64,000 nucleotides of DNA. It comes from Rotaria socialis (Eukaryota; Rotifera; Eurotatoria; Philodinida; Philodinidae). Made by a program: the position numbers and the translations under genes. The notes beneath the pieces are model-generated. The model saw only the letters and a program-made list of their open reading frames with translations, had not been told where the DNA came from and did not search any database. Below, one piece after another: positions 49,401 through 60,344 of the stretch. The stretch spans positions 236,631 to 300,630 of the forward strand of contig CAJNYU010003734.1 of assembly GCA_905331475.1 (NCBI GenBank), given 5' to 3'. The first letter of the stretch is position 1, and each line of letters begins with the position of its first letter.

Positions 49401-50570
49401 ATGATGATGATATATTTGTACTTGCTGTTGACTTTGTAGATAAATTATCAGTGCTTAATTGTTCATCATGTGTAGAATTAAAGTCTATTTGTTTATCTTG
49501 TTTTTTATCACTTGCCGATCGAATCAAAAATGTTACATATGGTAAATTTTGAATGCCAAATAGTTTAACAATATCAATCGTTAGACTATCACAACTGAAG
49601 TTCACATTTTCTTTAATGATTGAGAGCAACATTAATGAACCCAATAAATCACCTATTGCATGAAGCCAAATATTATGTTGGTTACAAATTTGTTTTATTT
49701 TAATCAAATCATCACAACGACCCAATAATGTAGTGCCTAAAGAAAGTCAAATATTTGAAATGTTTCATTGTGCTTTTCCATTGCATTTCATTGAAAACAT
49801 ACCTATATTGGCAATGACCATAAATGGATACGAATGTGCGTCATTTAAATCTTGTTTAATTGATTCTTCAAGTTTCTGAACATCAATCATATCTTCATGT
49901 GTGAAATCATTTTGTATATGTTCAAATTTAATGTTTGATATTGACGATAATAAATCATTTTTTAAATTTTCATCAAAATCCATCGATACATAAATAATAG
50001 CTTTTTTTATTGATAAATCATTGTCATAATGAACTTGTTTAAGTGTACAACGGATTACACGCACAAATGCTTCCGAATAAAAAGTTGAATAAAGTAATGT
50101 CTCACAGTTAATATGAAATAACTTTCGACACCATTCAATGATTTCATTTTGATATTTTTGTAAAACAGATGCTTTTATGTTAAATGGAAGTGTATCAAAA
50201 AAAGCAGATATCTATAGGTAACAAAAGAAAAAAAATTACGAAGAACTTCCTATATGATTTGATTCATTTTTTATTTGTTCTCACTCACCATGGCGACGTC
50301 ACCGACACATTGCAAGTATTTATTCCATACAACTTGAACGCATTCTCGAGCTTCTTCATCATCTTGTAAAAATGATAAGCAATAAGATATAAAATCATTT
50401 TTAGTTTGATTATTTAATTCAGCTAGTTGATTTGAATAATTCGCATCTGCGTCATAATTAGCATCATCATGCATACTATTTGTCGTTATTAAACCTTTTC
50501 CAGACGATGATTTTAATCGTGCTGATGAATCAGTTATTCCGTTCATATTATGTTCAGTTTTATCGTCCAT
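46410..50570 (-). CDS. PDXDC1: PDXDC1 homologue (group II PLP-dependent decarboxylase domain)
   Basis: Member of the PDXDC1 branch of pyridoxal-phosphate decarboxylase folds; the vertebrate protein's reaction is not established. Exons 50570-50289, 50211-49803, 49736-49066, 47455-46717 and 46654-46410 total 2346 nt, 781 residues (human 788). Family landmarks in order: YLQCVGDVAM, FMVIANIGTTLLGRCDDL, HNIWLHAIGD, SCDSLTIDIVKLFG, then after a 1610-bp intron IGDFDALYNYIDLLNLWLFD, VPNWAGIGAIRYIP, a coiled segment (KIKIGIEKVQKDLENENQQI) and the PDXDC1-specific tail GRSFDLNSGCVESTEDTYVY. The HVDAA aspartate of true decarboxylases is not present (WLHAIGD). A lysine (about K288) stands near where the PLP lysine of active enzymes falls. 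The insert between about residues 305 and 350 is Ser/Thr-rich. Identity secure, activity unknown. Confidence 0.93.
47456..49065 (-). other. 1.6-kb intron of PDXDC1
   Basis: Donor GTATGTATAT, acceptor TAG before ATTGGAGAC. The other introns of this gene are 62-77 bp. Small open frames inside (47755-47958, 48230-48430, 48691-48876) lack any pattern. No nested gene or element recognised. Confidence 0.65.
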
Positions 50571-53040
50571 GTTTGTCAGTTTAGAATATGGTTACACAAT
50601 ATGAATTGTATTTTTCTGTGCACCTTTAATTGATTCAATAAACAATCTGAAACAATAATAGTAAAATGAAGAAATTATGAGCATCCTTGTGTCACTTGAT
50701 AACGTGTATGGTGCTTATAGAAAATTGTAAATTTACATACTTATTTGAATCTCATATATGTATTTTGAATACAATGCTTTAATATGAATAGAATCAATGC
50801 CAATCGTATAGGTTACCTTATAACTGCTTCGTCTCGTTCTTTCTTTTCTTTTCTTTTCTTTTTTCATCAGGTAAAAAAGAATGAGGACGTGGCAGTTGAA
50901 AGAAAGAAAAAAGAAGTAAGCGCATGGCGTGTTTGTCTTTCTTTTTCGTGATTAGAAGAATAAAATTAAAGTAAAATTTGAGTTACTATAATTTATTGAT
51001 CAAATTTCACATCAATGGGACATGTTTAATGTTCAGTTCATAGAATAGAATGAAATGAGTTTAACGTACAGTTCATAAATATATAATTAGTTCTACATTA
51101 TTGTACGACAAGGGCGGAGGATATGTGAGACTATTTATGATATAAATAAAAAAACATGAACAAGGAAATGTCACATTAAATTAGTACAAAAAGCGTATCG
51201 TTTTATTTATTACTCTTTTTTTGTAAAATAAAATGGGAAGATCTATGGAAAGTCAACAGCAAGGTTGTACATGAAAGAAAATTCTTAAGCGCATTATCTT
51301 TTAGGTAAATTATATCCCAAAAATACGAATGTAAATCTTATATGAATAGAACGAAGCAAATTGAAGTGATCTGTATGACTTTCTTAGCGATTTTGTACTG
51401 AAACATTACAAGTGTTTTTTTCTGTATACTTTAAGATCGATTGTTTGTACTGGTTAAAATTAGAATAAATTAATTTTATCGAACGGTGAGTTTTAATGGT
51501 TTGTTGTTGTGGCAAAAAGAAATTTAAGCAAAATTTCTTGCTACAAACGGCAAACATCAAGAGTGATAATAAGAATTTTCAAAGTTTGTGAAAAATGGTT
51601 ATAGATAATCGCCTGAAAGAATATTAAAAATGACATACGATCAATGGAACCCGAGATGAAAATGTGGACATGTAACTATTGAAAAGTTGGTTTATTACAA
51701 TAGCCTGTTGTATTCTAGAAGCATTAATAGGCTCTATGATCTATCTCCGTTTGAATAATTTATTCAAACACATAGAAGAAACATCAATGAATATTAGACA
51801 TACAAAAAGATTTATTACCAGTCAAAATAATAATCAATGCATTCAACATAGATTGTTGTGAAAATAATTTCTCAAAAATTTGTTTTTCGGATTTTCAAAA
51901 CGATAGATTCAAGTGGATGTGAGTCCTTTTGAACGTTGAGTGTGAATCATGTTCGATTGAATGATACTAATATAATTTCTTTTTACTAATAAAACAATGA
52001 AATCATTTGGAATGCCTAGAAGATATTAACATGAGCTCTGCGAATTGATATTCGAAATACAGTGTGTAGCTTAGAATACCTTCCATTTTTCATGATACGA
52101 TAAGAGACTTCATTATAGAAGACATTCATTTGTTCAGTGTAATGTAATAAGGAAACTTTCTAATTAATTCTATCTATCTATCTACTTCGACTGATATGAG
52201 AAAAGAGATTAAAAATGTCGGTTTACTGTCTAACACTAGAACATATGACAATGAAAGAAGCTCCAAAGAAAACAATGATCTATAATTAGTGAAGTAATAA
52301 AGAGAAAAGATTTACACCTAATGTTTAACGTATACCTTAGAACATCAGGTTGGAAAATAATCACCGATGAAGAACTATTAAAACAGGAGCATTGATATAT
52401 GTGAAGAGAGACAGCAATTGATTGAGGTGTATAAAAATCATTCGTTATGAGCATGAACTGTTAATAGTTGTCGAAAGAAAAAGTATGAAGACAATTAACT
52501 AACGAACAGCTTATCTAAAATGAAGAAAGTAAAATTATGTCTTTCTAATAAAAAAGTGTGCTGAAGAAGAATTTAGCATAAGAATACATAAAATGTATGA
52601 GCGTGTCGTTTTGGGAAATCAATAATATTCAAATGATTGATAAAGGCAAGCAAGAAGTTCGTTTTGTATTTTCCATGCTTTCAAAAATAAATAGAAAGCA
52701 ACTTCTCACGCATGTTTTTGTTTATTTTAAAACCATGATAATCTATCTGAATGTAGAATATCGTGGCCTTTAACTTTGTTTAATTTTATGATATTGATGA
52801 AGTTCTCATACACATCAAGCACTACTATCAAAAATCGTTCATTTCGTCGTGGCAGTCAAGTTGCAACAAGAGCGATGCCAATCTGTTTCTTGGAGTCATA
52901 CTCTATAACAAGGACGCCAGTAGATGTCACCAAAAATTATATTTTATAATGCTAAAGTAACCGTATGCGATTTGAGTCCTGAAAAAGAAATGCAATTAAC
53001 TGATAGTAAACTATTATACACTTGATTACTTACTTGGGCT
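50571..53040. other. gene-free stretch, 2.5 kb
   Basis: 5' flank of PDXDC1. Contains a polypyrimidine (TTTTC)n block at about 50838-50862. Nothing else recognised. Confidence 0.5.
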
Positions 53041-53264
53041 GGCGTTCTGCGATTGTATGTTACGAAGCAGAGGTTCAACCAGGCTGCGTTTTTGCAGGCC
53101 TATGAATTCCAAGGCTACATGTGCCTGCCAACGTATTTGTTTGGCCTGGCCTGTCTGGAAAGGCCTGCCTATTTTTCTTTTATGTCAATACCATTACCAG
53201 AGGTATCGCAAGCAATCAAACATTGGGAAGGAGTAGCTAGTGTTACCAGGTCTTCCGGATTTGA

Positions 53265-53440
53265 AAGTTTTTTTCAAGATTTTTGCAGAATTCTTTCTAA
53301 GTTTTCAGAGTTTTTTCTAAATTTTTTGAAATTTCCGAGATCTACCTAGATTTTTTGGCATTTCTTCTAGTTTTTTCGGGAACTTTTGAGATTTCTTCAT
53401 GATTATTTCTAGTTTTTACAGAGATTTTCGAGTTTTTCAG
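53265..53440. repeat. degenerate T-rich tandem repeat, period about 20-22 bp
   Basis: Successive blocks vary around GATTTTT..GAATTTTCTAG-like units (for example AAGATTTTTGCAGAATTC and TTTTCTAAATTTTTTGAAAT). The repeat continues to a GC-richer edge at about 53442. Confidence 0.4.
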
Positions 53441-53540
53441 CTGGGGATAACTTATAACATCGTGCTTAGCATTGTATAAGTTTCATTTTGTGACATACAA
53501 TGCAAGACAATTTTTCGAATATTGCAGGTGTGTGTGTGTG

Positions 53541-54047
53541 TGTGACGGCACAAGCGTCACGAGTGTTATCTTAGTGCCTGTTTGTTTCTTTTTCTAGCTT
53601 CCCTCTCTTTTTCTGTTGTTTGTTTTTGCACCTAATGTTGTCAATTCATTATTCTTATTCTTCTCTTGTTTCATCAAGCTTCTTCATATATCTCTCTTCA
53701 CTGAGATATTCCTATACTCATTCTTTCAATACCTTTTGTTCATCATTCGAACGTATCTTCTCTGACTACTATTTTTCTTCTCTATCAAAAAGAATCATCT
53801 TTTTGATTAATTGCATATTACCTTTCTTTCAACTTGATTGTTCCCTACAATCGTTCCAACTCGTGTCAGCTACTTGCTTGTGGAGTTCTTCTTATTCTCA
53901 ACTATTTGTGTTCATTGAATAAACTATTGGATCTTCATTCAATATTCAATACTATTTTATTTCCATTGTTGTCATTCTGCCATAACCAGTACTGTAGCAA
54001 CTGGCATTGTTATTAGTTGCGTCTCTGATTCTTATCAAAGCGTTACA
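53541..54047 (+). mobile_element. candidate solo LTR (507 bp)
   Basis: Begins TGTGACGGCACAAGCGTCAC and ends AAGCGTTACA, so it has TG..CA-type (TGT..ACA) ends. A small hairpin GTGACG..CGTCAC sits at the 5' edge, the first part is pyrimidine-rich, and an AATAAA at about 53917-53922 is followed by about 130 bp, as U3-R-U5 would be. There is no 5-bp target duplication: the left side is a (TG)n run, the right is GGGGA. No gag/pol frame follows. A second LTR copy was not found in the window. Confidence 0.3.
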
Positions 54048-55637
54048 GGGGAAGGTGGGACGGCGGTCAACTCCACACACCCACACCCACACCCAAAAAC
54101 GAATAGAGAATTCTCCATTCGTTTTTCGAAACTAATGCTGAAATCGTGTTCTACCTCTAAGACGTGCAAATCACTCAACCAAGCATTCGACGTTGTATTA
54201 CGTGCGGTCGTTTTTATCAATTCATTTTGCTAAATATTCTTTTGCACCTGATAAACGAAACAGGTATAGTCATAGCAGCAGCGACAAGAAATATAACAGT
54301 TGGAATTGTCTGTTTCAGTGACATTCAAGCAGAGAAAAAATTTCGAAAACGCGTTTAAACGCACAGAGAACGACGAAAAATCGAGAAAAGTGGGCATGTT
54401 TGGATGACAATAGAGGTTCCCAATTTTAAGCGAAAAACGCTCATTGTTCGCTCCAATTGTGCATTCAAACGTGTCTACAGCTCACAGTTAGGATCCCCGA
54501 TTATCATACAAGCACACCCACTTTTCCTGGATTTTTTCCTCTTTTTTGTACATTTAAAAGTGATTTTCCAAATTCTTCTTTCTTTGGGAAATGGTTCAGC
54601 GTAGAGGTCATTACTGTTTTATTTTGAACCTTTTAACATCTGCTTCCGAACTTAAATTCCATTGTATAATGAGGAGAGATTAGTTTTCATTTCTAATGCA
54701 AAAAGTTTTACTATCGACTGAAAAAGAATGTAACCGTGCAGTTTTTTATTGTGTCTAGCATTATAAAAAATCATTTTTTTCTAAAAACAACCAGTGGTAG
54801 GGCTCGCATCTCCAGTGGGTAGGCTGAGTCCAACCATGCCCTACCCTGGTTACGTCACTAGCCCACACCTGCTGACTAAACCCTTTCAAATAATACTTAC
54901 TGTTCCTTTTGTTATTACGACTAGCCTAAGTAAAAGAAATTAAAAACCTTATTTGTTTTATCATCATAATAACCTATTATTTTGTATTTGATTTTCAACT
55001 AAAAGGGTAAAATGAAAAATTATACTTACGTATGATTTTCAATTTTCTTTTCTATCCAACTAAAAGGCTGAAAGAAGTAAGTATCTAAAACAAATGATGC
55101 TTGCATTTGATGGGATCGCTTCGAAAAATCTAAATCAAAAACGATTGATTCACGAAAATAATAATTGCATACAATTTTTTATCTTACTCATGAAATTCTT
55201 CGAGATTTACGAATAAATACTTAGGTTTACTATAGACGCCTCACCTACATAAAACAAAGTTTCATTTTGTTTTTCAGGCTGATCTAATTTATGGAGAATG
55301 ACAATCGTTTAAAATGAGGTTACAAGCTATTGCAACATAGAGAGAGAGCGAGCTGTTATTCTGTTTCTCACTAATCTTTGTTTCTATTCTACGATTTCCT
55401 ATCTAATCATAAAAATACTTGATGAATAGTGTTACCAACCAGAAAAGTCAACATCATTTTGATATATATATGTTTAACGTATCTGATTTGCATTCAGTGA
55501 AAAAAATCTATTTTATGGAAGGGTACAATAAGAAACCGTTTGAATACACGGATCGAACAATAAACCTTTCATTGTAGAATCATAAATCCTTCTCCTTAAA
55601 TTCTGGTGCAATAAATCCTTTTTATTTTCAAATATCC
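54048..55637. other. transposon-derived, gene-free stretch
   Basis: Starts with a telomere-like (CCCACA)n tract (54073-54094). An inverted pair CCAGTGGTAGGGC (54791-54803) and GCCCTACCCTGG (54838-54849) is followed by TTACGTCACTAG. Read on the - strand this resembles hAT-type termini of the CAGTGGCGTAACCAGGG kind. No coding potential recognised. Confidence 0.35.
54073..54094. repeat. short telomere-like (CCCACA)n tract
   Basis: CACACACCCACACCCACACC and one more C: about three and a half units of CCCACA, the complement of TGTGGG. Confidence 0.5.
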
Positions 55638-55934
55638 CAGGTCGAACAGTCCGGCCGGGAAACGGTCGGTTCCGAGTAGTTCCGTTGATTTTGTGAAAGC
55701 AGTATTTCGGTTGAAAAATTTTCGCATTTTTTCCAGTGATTTCCGATCAATTCCTGTCGGAAAGCACCGGAACTTGGCACGAATTATCCGGAAAAGTCCG
55801 GCCGTATTTTTGACCGGAATACTGCTTCCATGTTCCCACGATTTCCCGTGTTTTCCTGCAGGATATGGTGACTTTTCCGCATATTCCCTGGAGTATCCTA
55901 CAGAATCCGGTGGCCGGAATGTTCGACCTGGGAC
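55637..55934. mobile_element. fold-back/MITE-like element, copy 1
   Basis: Inverted ends TCCCAGGTCGAACA at the left and TGTTCGACCTGGGA at the right. The inside is itself roughly palindromic (GCAGTATT near the left, AATACTGC near the right) and dense in TCCGG/CCGGA words. It is much richer in G+C than its surroundings. Open frames across it on both strands arise from the lack of AT-rich stops, not from a gene. Confidence 0.65.
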
Positions 55935-55939
55935 CCTTA

Positions 55940-56238
55940 CCCAGGTCGTGGACGTACGGCGGGAAACGGCCGGAAAGCACAGGAAAGCGCTGGAAACTGG
56001 AAGCAGTATTCCAGTTGGAAGTTACCGGATTTTCTTCCTGTAGATTCCGATCAACTTCCAGATGTAAAACACAGAAAAATGACCGGAAAACACAGGAAAA
56101 AAATCCGGTAACTTCCAACTAGAATACTGCTTCCAGTTTCCAGTGCTTTCCCATGCTTTCCGGCCAGATACGGTGATTTTTCCGCATCTTTCCGGCCGGT
56201 TCCTACAGTATCCGTCCTCCGGAATCATTGACCTGGGT
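55940..56238. mobile_element. fold-back/MITE-like element, copy 2
   Basis: Ends ACCCAGGTC (left) and GACCTGGGT (right). It shares landmarks with copy 1 at matching offsets: AAGCAGTATT, GATTCCGATCAA, AATACTGCTTCCA, a GGTGA-TTTTTCCGCAT word and CCTACAG-ATCCG. Inner palindrome GGAAGTTACCGG against CCGGTAACTTCC. Only about 5 bp separates it from copy 1, so the two form a tandem pair. Confidence 0.65.
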
Positions 56239-57930
56239 AGTTTCATCAACGCTTCAGGCAATTCGTATACACTTTTAGAGTTTTGGACGAAAACATAAAC
56301 CATTTTAGGGTTTATAAAACTTATTTTCTAGTACTAGAGTTTAGTATTCTACGATTTTTTTCTAGTGCACACACCCACACTATAGGGACGCAACGGTGAC
56401 GGTGTATCACCGGTTCACCGTCCACCGGTAACCGGTCGTACTAAACTAGCTCTGATTGGAACTAGTTGCTAAAGGCAACAATTAGTTTTGGTCTCCCATG
56501 GTTTCAACAGCACTTTAGCGACCACAAATGTAATTATTCAAAGTCAAAATTTTAAGTTGAGGATATATTAATGGCGCTGGCCATTTCTCTTTCTTTCAGA
56601 TATTTTCTTAAGAATTGCTGATAGTGGAGTTGACATGCAGGTGATTTAACTGCATTGAGTACTCATTGACAGATGCTATATACATTAATGCGATTGCCTA
56701 GATAAAGATGGATCGTGTGATAGTCTTTTTGTACTTTAGACGACTTCATCAGCATAGTTTCTACATTATCTGAGATCATCATACTCATGTCTAAATAGTT
56801 GATCACAAAGTTCAAAGTTTTGCAAAATTCTACTAGAACTGCTATATAATTAAAATTATTTACTTGAAAATTGATTGTTATCTATTGAATAAGTACTAGG
56901 AATGAAATATCAATTGAAGGAAAAATTATTTTTCGAGAATATATGTTATTTTACAAGACAAAATAGAGAAAATTTATTTTTATGCGATATACGCCTAAAC
57001 GTCTAATGTTTGCCAAATGAAAAGCATCTATGTTATTAGTACCAACAAATTCGCTGTTTTCTCCACTGTACGCTGCCTTTTTGCATAGGTGTCTAATTTT
57101 TGTTATGGAAGAAATTCATCAAAGAAAGTAGGTATGTACTATATAAATCTATTCTATGATAGGAGTCTGTTGGAATTCTTGAATGAACTGGCTAGTACCA
57201 TTGTTGAAACCTATCTCCTTGGAATACAAAAATTATGGCCAATTTGAGAAGTATGACACAAACAGAAGCTTGAAATTAGAATATGAAATATCATCTGCTT
57301 GTGCATGATTGCGTTCATACATATTGAGAACAATATATCAAATATGACATTCTTTCTTCGTCTACAATAAAACATGGATTTTCGTTTCTTCTAGTACTAT
57401 TTTGGTCAATTAAAACGTGTTTGTGCAGTCTTTTACTTAATTATATTATAAGGCTGACGGTCAACATGAATACGCGTCACAATGCAATACTGATGTTTTT
57501 TTTTCAGTAGAAATTCTATCGTAAACATGATTGTATTATGCAAATTGAACAACGTCACCCTACATTAGAACTATAGATGCAACAAACACAGTCATTCATA
57601 TACAATACTAATGATAGTACCTACAAACGCTGATCAACAAATTCACTGCAAGTCAATAATATTAAAAAAAAATATAAGTAACTCGGGGAAAGCTGATTAA
57701 GTTTTGCTTGTTTCTGAAAAATAGACATTATATTAAATTAGAAATAGGAATTAAGAGAAGTAGAAGAAGAGAATAGAATAGGAAAGAAACATCGTTTAGA
57801 AAAGAAAATTATCGCTTTCTTGTGAATATGCATCATGTCAAGATGATTCTATGTGTAAGTATAAAAAAGAAGTAGCTTATAGTTAGCATATCTTTATGTC
57901 TCTCAGCTAGATTTAGTTCATTTAGTACTT
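56239..57930. other. gene-free stretch with a repeat-like GC-rich tract
   Basis: At 56368-56380 there is CACACACCCACAC (telomere-like). From 56384 a TAGGGACGCAACGGTGACGG tract rich in ACCGGT words looks like a hAT-type transposon terminus. The rest to 57930 is AT-rich without exons. Confidence 0.4.
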
Positions 57931-60344
57931 TTAGGCATATCTTGAATAGGATGCAGATCGACTTCCATCGTTGCCACTATATTGACCATAACCACTTCGA
58001 CTGCCATTTTTATTTGAATATGATGCACGATAGGTTGTTGTATAAGCTCCTAAAAAGGATTACCTAGTCGGTAATTTTTTTTTATAGATCTTTGAAAAAA
58101 ACAAACCTGGATAGTTGGCAGTCGTTGTACTATATTGTTGTGTCGGTTCGGTATGACTCAACTGTGGTTGAGGTGATTGACATTCATAACAATTTGAACT
58201 TCGATACGATTGTGCTTGAACCGTTTGAGGTCGATGATTTGTCAAATATTTTGAATAATCCATTGGTAAGTCAGTTATTCTGTCAACCATACGTACCTCA
58301 CTGTGAACCAAAATAAAATATAAAAATATGATATTTTTCTTTTTGATCATTGTCCTACCCCATAGTACTGGTGGCATTATGCGACCGAGGATCGGCACGA
58401 AAAACACCTTCATCAATAATAATTTGTTCATGATGAGCTTTTGGTTGTTCATATTCAATAATCACATTTTTCGGTGGTCGAATACTATAAGATAATTTTA
58501 CAAAGAAAATCCATCTATACATGATACATGAAATTTGCTTATGTTCGCTTACAATTCAATGGGTGCTGCTCTTTCCACAATGACCGGTCGTTCTTTTGTT
58601 TCTTGATAAGGTAACCATTTTTCGTAGATTACTTGACGTGGTTTTGGAGGCGGTGGTGGAAGTCGTTCAACAATCACTTGCCGAGGTGCTGCTGGTGGTG
58701 CTGGTAAAATTCTCTCAATGATTTGCGGTTGTTGTTGAACGGGTGGTGTTGGTGGACGTTCACCTAATATTCATTAATAATAATTTAAGCTAACAGAAAA
58801 ATAAAATGATTAACTAACGAATAATAAGAGGAGGAGGAGTTGGTGGTGTAGGCGGACGTTGGCGCACAACCACTGGTGGTAGTGGAGGTGGTGCTGGTGC
58901 TTGTCGTTCCTAAATGTATACAGAACTAAATTGAATTTGTATTGTTTTAGGTATTAACCTTGATAATAATTGGTGCTGGTTCAGGCCCAGGTGGTGGTTC
59001 CAAAAATCGTACGTTAACTTGTTGTTTATAATGAATACTTTGATCACTTGGTTTTATCACATGTAATGGTTCGCTGTCATTTTGAACATTTAAGTATTCA
59101 AAACGTCCGTCAGGTGAAATAACTAAGTACCAATGAGAGAAATTATTGGAAAGTCTATTCAGATAAATTTTTCAAACCTTCTTGTGTACGATATTGTGGA
59201 TGTTGATAATGGTGACTTGGACCAGCACGAGAAAGAATTTCATTGCCAAATCGTTCGTCATGAATAACATTACCTGCGCTACGCATTGCTGATGTATCAT
59301 AATTGTTACCGTAGCTCTGGGATCGTTGTTGCGTATTACTAGTGAAATATAATGTGAAATAAAAGTATTCTATGTAAATGTTTATAATAGAACAACAATA
59401 AAGGGTTCTTATTGGTACATTAATTGCAAAATAGAATAAGATTTAGGCCTACTTTATTCATAGACTAGAGAAATAAATGAATCTTTATATTAAAAGCATT
59501 TTATTCGTTTCCAGACTTTTCTACACGTGATGAGTCGTGTCTACAATAGTCAATTCAAAAGAAAAGTCACATCGTACTCATTTTTTTGTTCTTTCGATGA
59601 AAACAGTTTGTTGTTTTTAAATAAGCAATCAAAGTTAGAAAAACATAAAAAGACGAAAGAAGGGTAAGAGGCTCGAAACTCGACAACCACTTACCTTGAC
59701 ATATAAGTAGATGTAATGTATAAGAAGAGAAAAAATCAATTTTATAAATTCTTCGAGAAAATGTTCGATTGAAATGATGCAACATATCAAAAAGAAAAAT
59801 TTAATAGAAATAATGATTACCCTTTGTTTGTATCTTTTAATGCTGAATTATATGAAGTTGTTGCTGAACGATATTTATCCAAAAAACTAGATTTAGATCG
59901 ATATCGATGATCATAACCGATTCGATCTAGTGATTTTTTCGACTGTCGTTTGCTGGTACTTCCCTGATATTGTACAGGAATTTGTTCTCGGTGAGTACGT
60001 GACATATATCTTAAAGTCTGACTGTCTGCTGAGATTTATTTTTAAAAAATGGACGTAAGATTTCACAATATGAGACACATAAAGGCGTATTAATTCTCGT
60101 TCTTTTTCCATCATGATATGACTATTTCGAAACTATCTCATTCCCTCTCTCTCTCTCTCTGAATAATAAATACGATTATTTTCTTCTTTCTAGACGGTAC
60201 TTGATATCGTGTTTTGCGGAGATGATAATGTTTTACAAGAATATTACTATTTGTATCTTACCCATTTGCTGTGTTTAAATTGTGACGATATTTATCAAGA
60301 AAGGAACTATAGCCATTATATCCTTGTTTACCAGATGCAGCCAT
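57931..60344 (-). CDS. proline-rich protein with VIVER/VIYEKWLPY motifs and two alternative first exons
   Basis: No family I can name; probably structural or scaffold. Common exons: 59338-59178, 59122-58959, 58909-58819, 58763-58553, 58484-58359, 58300-58107, 58049-57931. First exon 1a is 60344-60262 (27 codons + 2 nt), giving 382 residues. First exon 1b is 60005-59821 (61 codons + 2 nt), giving 416. Both end in phase 2 with GG before the donor, matching the T that opens the next exon (Gly). The middle is extremely Pro-rich (APAPPPLPPVVVRQRPPTPP) and carries QVIVERLPPPPPKPRQVIYE, KWLPY and ERPVIVERAAPIE, spaced like articulin-type Val-Pro-Glu repeats, a resemblance only. The tail is Tyr/Ser/Gly-rich (SYSNKNGSRSGYGQYSG). 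No signal peptide or membrane span. All phases agree across eight exons, so the gene model is solid although the function is not. Confidence 0.85.
59821..60005 (-). other. alternative first exon 1b
   Basis: Starts MSRTHREQIPVQYQGSTSKR and ends SSFLDKYR-SATTSYNSALKDTNKG before the donor GTAATC. No acceptor of the phase left by exon 1a exists at its 5' side, so it is a first exon, not a cassette. The motif SSFLDKYR is shared with exon 1a (GYSSFLDKYRHNLNTAN). Confidence 0.7.

Noticed and set aside
55693-56303. Overlapping open frames of 85-123 codons on both strands
   Set aside because: They follow from the GC-rich fold-back elements having few stop codons; no conserved pattern and mutual antisense.
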